Assembly (NCBI RefSeq): GCF_014174405.1
Contig: NZ_JACEGA010000001.1
Coordinates: 742,001-806,000, forward strand
Origin: Variimorphobacter saccharofermentans
GTDB lineage: Bacteria; Bacillota; Clostridia; Lachnospirales; Lachnospiraceae
DNA length: 64,000 nucleotides
Reading direction: 5' to 3'
In this document: positions 52,322 to 61,993 of the stretch, in pieces
Layout of the letters: each line of letters starts with the position of its first letter
Position numbering within the stretch: the first letter of the stretch is position 1
The notes under the pieces: generated by a model
The model's input: the letters and a program-made list of their open reading frames with translations, nothing else
The model's database searches: none
What the model was told of the DNA's origin: nothing
Made by a program: the position numbers and the translations under genes

Positions 52322-53344
52322 ATGGAGTTTGGTATGAATATCAGACAGAAACTGGAGCAGAGAGAACATGAGATATTGAGTCCCTTTGCAGCGTTTTCAG
52401 ATCAATCACAGGGTTGTGAGATATATGAAGAACCGTGTGACATTCGACCAATTTATCAGAGAGACAGGGATAAGATATTACATTCGAAGGCATTTCGCAG
52501 GCTGAAGCATAAAACACAGGTATTTCTTGCTCCAGAGGGTGATCATTATCGTACAAGACTCACTCATACTCTGGAGGTGTCGCAGATAGCTCGAACGATT
52601 GCAAAAGCATTGCTGCTGAATGAAGACCTGACAGAAGCGATTGCTTTGGGACATGATCTGGGCCATACGCCATTTGGACATGCCGGGGAACGAGCATTAA
52701 ACCGTATCTGTCCTGGCGGATTCGAGCACCATTTGCAGAGTATCCGCGTGGTCGAGGTGATTGAGAAGCATGGAAAGGGGCTTAACCTCTCCAGGGAGGT
52801 ACGGGATGGGATACTAAATCACAAGTCAGCAGGAAATCCTTCCACGCTTGAAGGAAAGATTGTACGTATTTGTGACAAAATTGCTTACATTAATCATGAT
52901 ATTGATGATGCGATTCGCGGGCAGATTATGAGAGAAGAGGATATCCCAAGAGAATTTACCGATGTGTTGGGTCATAGCCTGGGAGAGCGTTTGGATACAT
53001 TGGTACATGATATCATTACGAATAGTGAGAACCACAATGATATCATCATGTCACCTAAGATTAAGGATGCAATGCAAAAGCTTAGAGAGTATATGTTCAA
53101 AAGCGTATATATGAATAAAAAGGCGAAAAGCCAAGAGGAGCAGGCAGAACGACTTCTGGAACAGCTCTTTGTATATTATCAGGAGCATTTGGAGCTTTTA
53201 CCGAAAGAATATTTAAATCGCATGGAACAACGACAGGAGCCCTCCTATCGTGCAGTCTGCGATTATATTGCCGGTATGACGGATACCTATGCCGTATCAA
53301 AATTCAAGGAATTGATGATACCATCCTCCTGGAGTGTATATTAA
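52322..53344 (+). CDS. dgt: dGTP triphosphohydrolase-like HD protein
   Basis: This 340-residue HD-domain enzyme hydrolyses dNTPs to nucleoside and triphosphate. Metal ligands appear in RTRLTHTLEVSQIARTIA, GHDLGHTPFGHAGE and, later, ICDKIAYINHDIDDA. YQRDRDKILHSKAFRRLKHKTQVF is typical of the short dGTPase-like branch. GGAGG lies five bases before the ATG at 52322. It precedes dnaG and rpoD, the common order in Clostridia, linking nucleotide pools to replication priming. Confidence 0.94.
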   Translation: MEFGMNIRQKLEQREHEILSPFAAFSDQSQGCEIYEEPCDIRPIYQRDRDKILHSKAFRRLKHKTQVFLAPEGDHYRTRLTHTLEVSQIARTIAKALLLNEDLTEAIALGHDLGHTPFGHAGERALNRICPGGFEHHLQSIRVVEVIEKHGKGLNLSREVRDGILNHKSAGNPSTLEGKIVRICDKIAYINHDIDDAIRGQIMREEDIPREFTDVLGHSLGERLDTLVHDIITNSENHNDIIMSPKIKDAMQKLREYMFKSVYMNKKAKSQEEQAERLLEQLFVYYQEHLELLPKEYLNRMEQRQEPSYRAVCDYIAGMTDTYAVSKFKELMIPSSWSVY

Positions 53345-53389
53345 TATAGTTTTACAGAAGAGGGCGAGTTTACATGGAAGGAGTATACA

Positions 53390-55171
53390 ATGTTTTATTC
53401 GGACGAGCTAGTGGAAGAAATCAGAAGTAAGAATGATATTGTAAGTGTAATTGGCTCCTACATAAGATTGCAGAAAAAGGGCAGTAATCATATGGGGTTA
53501 TGTCCCTTTCATAATGAGAAGACTCCCTCCTTTTCCGTTAGTCCGACCAAACAGATGTATCATTGCTTCGGATGTGGAGTCGGAGGCAATGTATTTACCT
53601 TTATTATGGAGTATGAAAACTTTACCTTTGTCGAAGCGTTAAAGTTCTTAGCAGAACGTGCCGGAGTAGCCCTGCCGGAGAGGGAATACTCAGAGGAAGC
53701 TAAGAGGCAGTCAGATATGAGAGCCAGGCTTCTTGAGGTGAATAAGCAGGCAGCGAAGTATTTTTATTACCAGCTGATATCTCCCAGAGGACAGGCAGCC
53801 CATGATTATTTGGTTCAGCGAGGATTAACAGAGGAGACGATCAAGCAATTTGGATTGGGCTATTCCAACAAATATAGTGATGATTTATATAAATACTTAA
53901 AAGGCCAGGGTTATGAGGATGAGTTTCTTAAGACGTCAGGTCTGGTAACCATTGACGAGAGAAAAGGAGCAACGGACAAGTTCTGGAATCGGGTAATGTT
54001 TCCGATTATGGATGCTAATCACCGGGTGATCGGCTTCGGTGGCCGTGTGATGGGCGATGGAATGCCAAAGTATGTGAATTCTCCGGAGACGTTGATATTT
54101 GATAAAAGCCGAAACCTTTATGGTTTGAATTTCGCAAGAGCCTCCCGTAAACAGTATTTATTGATTTGTGAAGGCTATATGGATGTCATAGCACTGCATC
54201 AGGCAGGCTTTACCAATGCAGTTGCCGCTTTGGGAACAGCATTTACAATATTTCATGCAAACTTATTAAAACGTTATACCAATGAAGTGCTATTAACCTT
54301 TGATAGTGATTCTGCAGGAACGCAGGCTGCACTTCGGGCAATACCAATTCTGAAGGAAGCCGGACTAACGGTGAAGGTGATTAATATGAAGCCTTACAAG
54401 GATCCGGATGAATTCATTAAGGCTCTGGGAGCAGAGGAATATGCTAAGAGAATTGCAGAGGCGAGAAACAGCTTTTTCTTTGAAATCGATGTACTACAAT
54501 CGGAGTATGATATGGCAGATCCGGAGCAGAAGACAAAGTTCTTCCACGAAACGGCTAAGAAGCTGCTAGGTTTTACAGAGGAGCTCGAACGGAACTTCTA
54601 TCTGGATGCCGTGGCTAAGAATTATCAGATTGATGTGGAACAGCTTCGTAAGGTGGTTAATAAGCTGGGTTCTCAGATCGTTGTCGGACTTGGTGAGCCA
54701 AGAGAATATCATACGGATGCTAATAGAGGTAAGAAGACGACGGAGGATGGAATTTCAAAGTCGCAGAAATTACTGCTGACCTGGTTGATAGAGGATAATA
54801 CCTTGTTCGATAAGGTGGCAGAGATTATTGGTCCGGAGGATTTTACCGAGGGTATCTATCATGAAGTAGCGGTCCAGGTATTTGATCAATATGAGAAGGA
54901 GAAGACGGTTAACCCTGCAAAGATTATTAACTGCTTTCAAAGCAAGGAGGAACAATCTGAAGCAGCTGCCCTGTTTTCTGCCGGTATACGAGGAGAAATG
55001 GATGATGCCGGATGGCAGAAGGCCTTATCAGATACCATTATGCGTATTAAGGAGAATAGTCTGGATATGAAGAGCCAGAAGGCGATAGAAGCTAATGATA
55101 CTGAGCTGCTTATGCGAATTATTGCAGAAAAGACACAATTAAAAAAGCATAAATTTTCATTTCACAATTAA
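53390..55171 (+). CDS. dnaG: DNA primase DnaG
   Basis: This 593-residue primase makes RNA primers at the replication fork. The zinc-binding domain has CPFHNEKTPSF and CFGCGVGG. The RNA polymerase core has the DnaG motif RVIGFGGRVMGD, and the TOPRIM acidic residues lie in LLICEGYMDVIAL and LTFDSDSAGTQAA. The C-terminal part should bind the DnaB helicase. GGAAGGAG precedes the ATG. Confidence 0.97.
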   Translation: MFYSDELVEEIRSKNDIVSVIGSYIRLQKKGSNHMGLCPFHNEKTPSFSVSPTKQMYHCFGCGVGGNVFTFIMEYENFTFVEALKFLAERAGVALPEREYSEEAKRQSDMRARLLEVNKQAAKYFYYQLISPRGQAAHDYLVQRGLTEETIKQFGLGYSNKYSDDLYKYLKGQGYEDEFLKTSGLVTIDERKGATDKFWNRVMFPIMDANHRVIGFGGRVMGDGMPKYVNSPETLIFDKSRNLYGLNFARASRKQYLLICEGYMDVIALHQAGFTNAVAALGTAFTIFHANLLKRYTNEVLLTFDSDSAGTQAALRAIPILKEAGLTVKVINMKPYKDPDEFIKALGAEEYAKRIAEARNSFFFEIDVLQSEYDMADPEQKTKFFHETAKKLLGFTEELERNFYLDAVAKNYQIDVEQLRKVVNKLGSQIVVGLGEPREYHTDANRGKKTTEDGISKSQKLLLTWLIEDNTLFDKVAEIIGPEDFTEGIYHEVAVQVFDQYEKEKTVNPAKIINCFQSKEEQSEAAALFSAGIRGEMDDAGWQKALSDTIMRIKENSLDMKSQKAIEANDTELLMRIIAEKTQLKKHKFSFHN

Positions 55172-55284
55172 CCAGTACCAGTGTTCTGCTGAACACGGCG
55201 AATAGGCAGGGACCTAGTAGAAACTGCATATTTCATCAAATGATGGTTAAAATATAAAAAGAGTTTAAGAAGGAAGGATTATCT

Positions 55285-56379
55285 ATGGACGAAAATATAG
55301 TAAAGTTTACGGAAAGACTGAAGGAGTTATTGGCTTTTGCCGAGAAGAAGAAAAATGTGCTTGAATTTCAGGAGGTAAATGATTTTTTCGCAGATATGGA
55401 GCTGGATGCTCAACGTATAGAAAAAATCTACGATTTCCTGGACAAGCATAATGTAGACGTTCTTCGTATTTCCGAAGAAGATGAGGAAGATATTATTCTG
55501 GATGATGACGAAGAGATGGAGCCCATAGATCTATCAGTTCCGGAGGGTATTAATATTGATGATCCGGTCCGTATGTATCTGAAGGAGATTGGTAAGGTTC
55601 CCCTTCTGAATGCGGACGAGGAAATTGAGCTGGCAAGAAAGATGGAAGACGGTGATGACTATGCGAAGAAACGTCTTGCAGAAGCAAACCTGCGTCTGGT
55701 TGTCAGCATAGCTAAGCGTTATGTTGGACGAGGCATGTTGTTCTTGGATTTGATTCAGGAAGGTAACCTTGGTTTGATTAAGGCCGTGGAGAAGTTTGAT
55801 TATCGCAAGGGTTATAAATTCAGTACTTATGCAACCTGGTGGATCAGACAAGCAATTACCAGAGCAATTGCGGATCAGGCGAGAACCATCCGTATTCCGG
55901 TTCATATGGTCGAGACAATTAATAAATTAACCCGTGTTCAAAGACAATTATTACAGGAGTTAGGCAGAGAACCATCTCCAGAGGAGATTTCCGAGGTTAT
56001 GAATATGTCCGTTGACCGTGTCAGAGAAATTCAAAAGATATCTCAGGAACCGGTATCCCTGGAAACACCCATTGGTGAAGAGGAAGACAGCCACTTAGGC
56101 GATTTTATACAGGATGACAATGTTCCGGTTCCGGCAGATGCCGCTGCATTTACCTTACTGAAGGAGCAGCTGGTGGAAGTACTTGGAACTCTGACCGAAC
56201 GAGAGCAAAAGGTACTTCGTCTTCGTTTCGGTCTGGATGATGGCAGGGCACGTACATTGGAAGAGGTAGGTAAGGAATTCAATGTTACGAGAGAACGTAT
56301 CCGTCAGATCGAAGCTAAGGCATTGCGTAAGCTAAGACATCCCAGCCGTAGCAGAAAGCTGAGGGATTATCTGGAGTAA
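55285..56379 (+). CDS. rpoD: RNA polymerase primary sigma factor RpoD/SigA
   Basis: This 364-residue sigma-70 directs housekeeping transcription. Region 1.1-like acidic sequence opens it ([15 protein letters not shown]). Region 1.2 is [16 protein letters not shown]; region 2 has [39 protein letters not shown] (core binding and -10 recognition), here cited in part. Region 3 follows, and region 4 has [29 protein letters not shown] (-35 recognition). It belongs to the dgt-dnaG-rpoD cluster. A terminator follows. Confidence 0.98.
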   Translation: MDENIVKFTERLKELLAFAEKKKNVLEFQEVNDFFADMELDAQRIEKIYDFLDKHNVDVLRISEEDEEDIILDDDEEMEPIDLSVPEGINIDDPVRMYLKEIGKVPLLNADEEIELARKMEDGDDYAKKRLAEANLRLVVSIAKRYVGRGMLFLDLIQEGNLGLIKAVEKFDYRKGYKFSTYATWWIRQAITRAIADQARTIRIPVHMVETINKLTRVQRQLLQELGREPSPEEISEVMNMSVDRVREIQKISQEPVSLETPIGEEEDSHLGDFIQDDNVPVPADAAAFTLLKEQLVEVLGTLTEREQKVLRLRFGLDDGRARTLEEVGKEFNVTRERIRQIEAKALRKLRHPSRSRKLRDYLE

Positions 56380-56412
56380 TTCACCTGGGTAAGTAATAAG
56401 AATTATAAAAAG

Positions 56413-56463
56413 AAGGACAGGGTTCCGTTACTAAGATAGTCGGGAGCAAGTCCTTTCTTTTTT
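56413..56463 (+). terminator. Terminator after rpoD
   Basis: AAGGAC (56413-56418) pairs with GTCCTT (56450-56455) around a large loop. TTCTTTTTT follows. Confidence 0.65.
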
Positions 56464-56620
56464 GAATGGATTATGGAATTATTATTCTGCTGATAAGCCT
56501 GCACATAGCATTAATTTATTATGGAAAATATTACATACCTATGTTAACATATTAATACGGTGTTTCGTTTAGAATGTCATTATATGATAGAATTTTATAA
56601 GTGCTATAGTTGTAGAAGTT

Positions 56621-56629
56621 TGATATAAT
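56621..56629 (+). promoter_or_regulatory. Extended -10 promoter before trmK
   Basis: TGATATAAT, a TATAAT box (56624-56629) with the TGn extension, 67 bases before the trmK ATG. The -35 is not clear. Confidence 0.5.
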
Positions 56630-56695
56630 AAAGAATTTTATCACGCTATAAAGATTTGTTTTACTATAAATTTGATTAAGAAAAGGACTCACAAT

Positions 56696-57412
56696 ATGCA
56701 ACTTTCAGATCGTTTGCTGGCAGTTACAAAGCTCGTTACACCGGGAAACCGCGTAGCGGATGTGGGATGTGACCATGCCTATACCTCCATTTTTCTGGTG
56801 GAACAGGGAATATCACCCTACGTAATTGCCATGGATGTGAATCAGGGACCCATTGACAGAGCGAGGGAAAATATCATTCGATATGGACAAAAGGCTTATA
56901 TCGATGTTCGTAAATCCAATGGTCTGGAAAAGCTGGAGCCAGGAGAAGCAGATACCGTTCTCATTGCAGGAATGGGCGGAAGACTGACCCTGCAGATTCT
57001 GTCGGATTATCCGAAGGTAACAGCAAGTATTCGGGAATTGGTACTACAGCCACAGTCAGAAATTCATCTGGTTCGCAGGACACTACAGGATATGGGATTT
57101 CTCATCGTGAAGGAAAATATGCTTAAAGAAGACGGTAAATATTATGTTATGATGAGGGCGGTGCCAAAGGTTCTGATCGAAGATGAATGCCCCTATGTAC
57201 TTACAGAAGATGAACATTATTATTATGGCCGTCAGCTATTGGAGCAGAGAAATTCTGTATTGGTCGAGTATTTAGAATGGGAGAAGGAGCTTTCAGAGAA
57301 CATAGTATCAACACTTTCCAAAGAAACAACGGAGAATGCGGATCAACGAAAACAAGAAATAAAGGATAAGCTGGATCTGATTAAGAAAGGACTTGGGTAT
57401 TATAGGTATTAG
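56696..57412 (+). CDS. trmK: tRNA (adenine(22)-N1)-methyltransferase TrmK
   Basis: This 238-residue SAM-dependent enzyme methylates A22 of tRNA. The SAM-binding motif is RVADVGCDHAYTSIFL, followed by AMDVNQGPIDRAREN and IAGMGGRL. VLQPQSEIHLVRR is typical of the COG2384 family. ATG 56696 is chosen because AAAGGA precedes it and the family usually opens LSDRLLAVTKLV; TTG 56672 would add eight residues. Its place after rpoD is a known Firmicute synteny. Confidence 0.92.
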   Translation: MQLSDRLLAVTKLVTPGNRVADVGCDHAYTSIFLVEQGISPYVIAMDVNQGPIDRARENIIRYGQKAYIDVRKSNGLEKLEPGEADTVLIAGMGGRLTLQILSDYPKVTASIRELVLQPQSEIHLVRRTLQDMGFLIVKENMLKEDGKYYVMMRAVPKVLIEDECPYVLTEDEHYYYGRQLLEQRNSVLVEYLEWEKELSENIVSTLSKETTENADQRKQEIKDKLDLIKKGLGYYRY

Positions 57413-57457
57413 TTTTGCAATTACCTATACCATGATAAAAAATGAAAGGAAATGCGT

Positions 57458-59122
57458 ATGAATACAAATATGAAGGTTGAGATTAATGGTTCTGTGTATG
57501 AATATCCGAAGAACATATCCCTGCTTGAGATTAGTAAGGATTTTCAGAAGGATTATAGCGATCAGATTATTCTTGCTTTTGTGAATAATAAGCTTAGGGA
57601 ATTATTTAAATATGTAAGTAAAGATTGTAAGATCAGTTTTGTCACCATAGGAGATGATGCCGGACATAAAACCTATGTACGAGGAATCATATTGGTTATG
57701 TTAAAAGCTTTCTATGCAGAATTTGGCTCTGTGAACATAGAAAAGGTATCTGTTGAATATACCATCGGAAATGGACTATTTTGTGATTATGTAGGAAAGG
57801 TTCCCTTAACAAAGGAGCGCATCCAGGCAGTCAAGAATAGAATGAAGGAATTGATTGAACGGGATATTCCTTTTGTTAAAAGGAGTGTCGGAACGGATGA
57901 TGCCATCGAGCTATTCCGTCAATACGGGATGTACGATAAGGAAAAGCTGTTCCGTTACCGTCGAGTATCCAAAGCGAATATATATAGTCTGGATGGATTT
58001 GAGGATTATTACTATGGATATATGCCACCTAGCTCCGGCATGCTGAAATACTTTGATCTTATGCAATATGATGATGGGTTTATGTTAATTCTACCCAACA
58101 AGAAAACGCCTACAGTGGTGGACAAGTTTGTGCCACAGGTTAAGCTGTATGAAACACTTAAGGAAGCAAACCAATGGGTTAAAATGATGGATATACCCAA
58201 TGTGGGAGCTTTAAACGATGCCAATGCCAGTGGGAAGATGAATGAGTTGATCTTGGTACAGGAGGCACTTCAGGAGAAGAAGATCAGTGATATAGCGGAA
58301 ACCATAAAAAAGGCTGGTGGCAAGAAATTTATCATGATAGCCGGTCCCTCCTCCTCTGGTAAGACCACTTTTTCCTATCGGCTGAGTATCCAGTTAAAAG
58401 CACATGGGTTGAAGCCCCATCCGATTGCAGTGGATAATTACTTTGTGGATCGGGAAAATACTCCCAAGGATGAGAAGGGTAATTATAATTTTGAAAGTCT
58501 CCAAGCGATTGATCTTGAGCAGTTCAATAAGGATATGACGGATTTATTAAATGGAAAAACAGTAGAGATTCCTTATTTCAACTTTGTATCAGGTAAAAGA
58601 GAGTATAAAGGGAACTTCCTAAAGCTAGGACCGGAGGATATTCTGGTAATTGAAGGAATTCACGGATTAAATGATGCCCTTTCCTATTCCCTGCCAAGGG
58701 AAAGTAAGTTTAAGATATATATCAGTGCCTTGACCTCACTGAATATTGACGAGCATAATAGAATATCAACTACGGATGGGCGACTCATACGCCGTATGGT
58801 ACGAGATGCACGAACCAGAGGCGCTTCAGCGCAAGCAACCATCCGGATGTGGCCATCTGTACGAAGGGGAGAGGAGGAGAATATCTTCCCATTCCAGGAG
58901 GATGCCGATGTTATGTTCAACTCCGCATTAATCTATGAACTCGCTGTATTAAAGCAATATGCAGAACCGATCTTGTTTGGTATTGACCGGAATTGTGAAG
59001 AGTACGTGGAAGCAAAGAGACTACTCAAATTCCTAGACTACTTTATCGGTGCACCAAGCGAAGCGGTTCCGAAGAACTCCATATTGAAGGAATTTGTTGG
59101 CGGAAGCTGCTTCAAAGTATGA
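57458..59122 (+). CDS. Uridine kinase-like nucleoside kinase with TGS/threonyl-tRNA-editing-like N-terminus
   Basis: This 554-residue protein combines an N-terminal ubiquitin-like TGS fold (KVEINGSVYEYPKNISLLEI), a middle domain resembling the ThrRS second additional domain, and a C-terminal uridine-kinase-like P-loop domain. The last has Walker A IAGPSSSGKTTF, HPIAVDNYFVDRENTP and VIEGIHGLND. Such proteins are common in Clostridia and are annotated as nucleoside kinases; the function of the N-terminal part is not known. ATG 57458 fits AAAGGA seven bases upstream better than ATG 57452. Hairpin A6 follows and could terminate it. Confidence 0.88.
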   Translation: MNTNMKVEINGSVYEYPKNISLLEISKDFQKDYSDQIILAFVNNKLRELFKYVSKDCKISFVTIGDDAGHKTYVRGIILVMLKAFYAEFGSVNIEKVSVEYTIGNGLFCDYVGKVPLTKERIQAVKNRMKELIERDIPFVKRSVGTDDAIELFRQYGMYDKEKLFRYRRVSKANIYSLDGFEDYYYGYMPPSSGMLKYFDLMQYDDGFMLILPNKKTPTVVDKFVPQVKLYETLKEANQWVKMMDIPNVGALNDANASGKMNELILVQEALQEKKISDIAETIKKAGGKKFIMIAGPSSSGKTTFSYRLSIQLKAHGLKPHPIAVDNYFVDRENTPKDEKGNYNFESLQAIDLEQFNKDMTDLLNGKTVEIPYFNFVSGKREYKGNFLKLGPEDILVIEGIHGLNDALSYSLPRESKFKIYISALTSLNIDEHNRISTTDGRLIRRMVRDARTRGASAQATIRMWPSVRRGEEENIFPFQEDADVMFNSALIYELAVLKQYAEPILFGIDRNCEEYVEAKRLLKFLDYFIGAPSEAVPKNSILKEFVGGSCFKV

Positions 59123-59141
59123 GATTGGAATAAAAAGAAGA

Positions 59142-59328
59142 GGCTGTTGCAAAAATTTATCAGCAGGGCATATAACTTACCTCACACACAGACGGAAGTA
59201 CATATTACTGATTTTGTATGTCTCATGCGAATATAAATACTCGCATGAGACATACAAAACACAGCAATAAGTTCTTCCGACAGTGCATTATGGTAAGTTA
59301 TATGCCCTGCATATTTTATGCAACAGCC
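59142..59328 (-). repeat. Family A hairpin element, copy 6 (inverted)
   Basis: This 187-bp hairpin has terminal arms GGCTGTTGCA (59142-59151) and TGCAACAGCC (59319-59328). ACTTACC and GGTAAGT flank the conserved motif, here as CTCACACACAGAC on the left and GACAGTGCATTAT on the right, so it points opposite to copies 1, 2 and 4. The inner stem is GTATGTCTCATGCGA with TCGCATGAGACATAC. A T-rich stretch follows. Confidence 0.88.
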
Positions 59329-59340
59329 GTTCTTTTTATT

Positions 59341-59440
59341 AGCGCGTACGCGCTGTTAAGTGCGAATTAGAAGGTGATGTGCTATCAAGTGCGAATTAGA
59401 AGGTGATGTGCTATCAAGTGCGTATTAGCGAAGAGATGAT
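59341..59440. repeat. Perfect 14-bp palindrome and 29-bp tandem repeat
   Basis: AGCGCGTACGCGCT (59341-59354) is a perfect palindrome. Right after it, a 29-base unit beginning AAGTGCGAATTAG and ending GTGCTATC occurs twice exactly (59358-59386 and 59387-59415). A degenerate third copy starts at 59416. Confidence 0.85.
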
Positions 59441-59462
59441 TTGATAGAGTGAACTTGTATAA

Positions 59463-59499
59463 GATAAAAACGGAGATACTCGTGGAGCGAGTTTCTCCG
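59463..59499 (-). terminator. Terminator of rnpB
   Basis: On the minus strand, CGGAGAAACTCG (59499-59488) pairs with CGAGTATCTCCG (59482-59471) and is followed by TTTTTATC. Confidence 0.85.
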
Positions 59500-59524
59500 A
59501 TTATTAATTTTTGCAATAATGGTT

Positions 59525-59907
59525 GTATGAGCAGCACGATAAGCCGGGTTCTGTCTTGAATGGTCATCTATCTTGACCACATGTTACCATGTGGCTCAAG
59601 TATCCGCTTTCGCAAATACTACGCGACCTACCCTAAAGCACGGCGGGCAACCGTATCGCTTTATGTTCGGTCTTGCTTCGGGTGGGGTTTACATCTGCCT
59701 CTGTTGTTACCAACAAAGCGGTGGTCTCTTAAGCCACCTTTCCATCCTTACCAAAGATCATATCTGACAGGTCAGATATGATTTGGCGGTTTATTTCTGT
59801 TGCACTAGCCTTGGAGTCGCCTCCACCGGACGTTATCCGGCACCCTGCCCTGTGAAGCCCGGACTTTCCTCACCTCATAAAAGGCGCGACCATCTGTGCT
59901 ACTCACA
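59525..59907 (-). ncRNA. rnpB: RNase P RNA
   Basis: This is the catalytic RNA of RNase P, which trims the 5' ends of tRNA precursors. On the minus strand the 5' part holds the universal GAGGAAAGTCCGGGCT followed by CACAGGGCAGGGTGCC, and the 3' part ends ACAGAACCCGGCTTAT. P1 is formed by TGAGTAGCAC at the 5' end and GTGCTGCTCA at the 3' end. The length of about 383 nt is normal. The 5' end is placed about seven bases from the -10 and the 3' end by P1 pairing, each within a few bases. Open frames in this stretch are not genes. Confidence 0.96.
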
Positions 59908-59913
59908 GGTTGT

Positions 59914-59942
59914 ATTCTACCATGGGCAAGAATAAAAGTAAA
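59914..59942 (-). promoter_or_regulatory. Promoter of rnpB
   Basis: On the minus strand, TTTACT (59942-59937), 17 bases, TAGAAT (59919-59914) with a TGG extension just before the -10. This predicts a start near 59907, matching the P1 helix. Confidence 0.8.
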
Positions 59943-60162
59943 TGAAAATTAGTGGAATAAGTCAAATGTGTTGCAGTACTATTAGGATGTACTCCTTTGT
60001 ATCATGGGGAATTTCTTGATATTAAGAAAAATTTAAAGATTTCCTGTTATTGATATGTTAAGATAAGAAAAGATGAAATGTATTAGGATAAAGAATCACT
60101 GAAAGAGATTTATACCAATGGAGAGGTTACATTATATATATGAGTACTAGGAGGGATTATGG

Positions 60163-60864
60163 ATGGAACAGGTCGGAATTTTAGTTGTAGATGATGATAC
60201 GGATATTGCTGATCTGGTAGAAATTCATTTGGTAAGTGAGGGATATCAGGTCCATAAGGCGAATTGCGCCCGGGAGGGATTACAGATATTAGACAATGAG
60301 GATATTAAGCTTGTGATTCTGGACATTATGATGCCTGGAATGGACGGTCTTACGATGTGTAAGAAAATCAGGGAGAAGAGTACCATTCCCATTATTATGC
60401 TCAGCGCTAAGTCCACTGATCTGGATAAAATAATCGGGCTTGGAACCGGAGCAGACGATTATGTCATTAAACCGTTCAATCCTTTGGAATTGACCGCTAG
60501 AGTAAAGTCACAGCTCCGTAGATATACCAAGTTTAATCCAAGCTCTCATGACGAGAAGCAGGATAAGGAAATTGTCCTTGATCATCTTATTATCAACAAG
60601 GAAAATCATCGCGTCAATGCATATGGTAAAGATGTGAAACTAACACCAATAGAATTTGATATATTGTATCTTTTGGCAAGCAATGTAGGACGTGTATTCT
60701 CAACGGATGACATCTTTGAACGGGTATGGAATGAAAAAATGTATGAAGCAAATAATACCGTCATGGTGCATATCCGACGGATACGAGAAAAGATTGAAAT
60801 GGATTCAAGAAATGCACAGATAATAAAGACAGTGTGGGGAGTTGGATATAAAATTGAAGAATAA
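60163..60864 (+). CDS. OmpR/PhoB-family response regulator
   Basis: This 233-residue regulator has a receiver domain (about 1-118) with acceptor D54 in ILDIMMPGMDG, switch residues in MLSAKS and YVIKPFNPLEL, and a C-terminal winged helix (about 135-232) with LTPIEFDILYLLASN and VMVHIRRIREKIE. It resembles the VanR-like branch. AGGAGGG lies eight bases upstream. The kinase frame begins before this gene ends, so the two are coupled. The stimulus is unknown. Confidence 0.95.
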   Translation: MEQVGILVVDDDTDIADLVEIHLVSEGYQVHKANCAREGLQILDNEDIKLVILDIMMPGMDGLTMCKKIREKSTIPIIMLSAKSTDLDKIIGLGTGADDYVIKPFNPLELTARVKSQLRRYTKFNPSSHDEKQDKEIVLDHLIINKENHRVNAYGKDVKLTPIEFDILYLLASNVGRVFSTDDIFERVWNEKMYEANNTVMVHIRRIREKIEMDSRNAQIIKTVWGVGYKIEE

Positions 60865-61945
60865 TAGTATATTAAAAAGCTTTCGCTTTGAGATTGTGCT
60901 ATACAGTCTGCTTAGCTTATTATATACACTGTTGTCCTTAGCTATGATCTATGTTGGTATTTATATTATTTTCCATATGAACCTTCAACAGCTGTCAGGA
61001 GCCACTGCTGTCTTAGCAACCATCGTAATGGCGGGAATGGGGCTTCTTCTATTTGTTGTCTATTTTCTTCTGCTCAGTAAGAAATTTATCAATTACATTA
61101 AAAAGATTTCTGAGGGGATTAGTGAGATATCCCATGGTAACTTTGATAATCGGATTGATATTCGTAATGGGGATGAGTTTGCGCTAATTGCTGACAAGCT
61201 AAATCAAATGGCGGATGACATCAAAAGAATTATGGAGAATGAACGTAAAAGTGAAATTGCCAAAAATGAGCTGATAACCAGTATTGCCCATGATTTACGC
61301 ACACCGCTGACCTCGATTATCGGGTATTTAGATCTGGTATCCTCTAAGGAGTTATCCCATGATACACAGATGAAGTACATAGGAATTGTATATAACAAGT
61401 CAAAACGTCTGGAAAAGCTGATTGAGGATTTGTTTACCTTCACAAAGTTTAATTTTGGAGAGGTTAAGGCTTCCTATAGAGAAGTAGATATGGTAAAGCT
61501 TATGAACCAGCTGATTGATGAGTTCTATCCCAGCTTTGCAGAAAATCAGTTGGAATATGCGTTTAAGACGGAGAGCAGTTCGGCGATAATCACTGCTGAC
61601 GGAGATTTACTTGCAAGAGCCTTTGCAAATCTCATTAGTAATGCAATTAAATATGGTAAAGAAGGGAAAAACATATTAATTGAGCTGAAAAAGTCAGAAG
61701 ATGGTGTAATCATTGAGATAACCAATTATGGAGGAATGATACCGCAAGAGGATTTAGAACGAATATTCCAGCGCTTCTACCGGGTTGAGAGCTCCAGGTC
61801 CCGTGAAACAGGAGGAAGTGGTCTTGGTCTGGCCATTGCAGCAAGTATTGTTGAAATGCATGGTGGTAAAATTGTTGCGAGAAGTGATGAGAAGGAGACT
61901 ACCTTCACGGTACGACTAAAATCATTTCCTGCATTAGAGAACTAA
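60854..61945 (+). CDS. Sensor histidine kinase, OmpR-system partner
   Basis: This 363-residue membrane kinase has two transmembrane helices (about 12-38 and 50-75) with only a very short external loop, a HAMP linker, the H box in SIAHDLRTPLTSIIGYL, and the ATPase with NLISNAIKYG, then RVESSRSRETGGSGLGLAIA. The small external part suggests sensing within the membrane or through a partner protein, as in VanS-like or BceS-like kinases. TTG at 60854 is proposed, overlapping the regulator gene; TTG 60842 is the alternative. A palindrome follows the stop. Confidence 0.92.
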   Translation: MKNNSILKSFRFEIVLYSLLSLLYTLLSLAMIYVGIYIIFHMNLQQLSGATAVLATIVMAGMGLLLFVVYFLLLSKKFINYIKKISEGISEISHGNFDNRIDIRNGDEFALIADKLNQMADDIKRIMENERKSEIAKNELITSIAHDLRTPLTSIIGYLDLVSSKELSHDTQMKYIGIVYNKSKRLEKLIEDLFTFTKFNFGEVKASYREVDMVKLMNQLIDEFYPSFAENQLEYAFKTESSSAIITADGDLLARAFANLISNAIKYGKEGKNILIELKKSEDGVIIEITNYGGMIPQEDLERIFQRFYRVESSRSRETGGSGLGLAIAASIVEMHGGKIVARSDEKETTFTVRLKSFPALEN

Positions 61946-61993
61946 AGAGAACTAAGATTATTACTGTACAGACCAGGCTGAATATGCCATAAA

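Noticed and set aside
59560..59781. Two open frames of 64-73 codons
   Set aside because: They lie inside rnpB on the opposite strand and match conserved RNase P RNA sequence.
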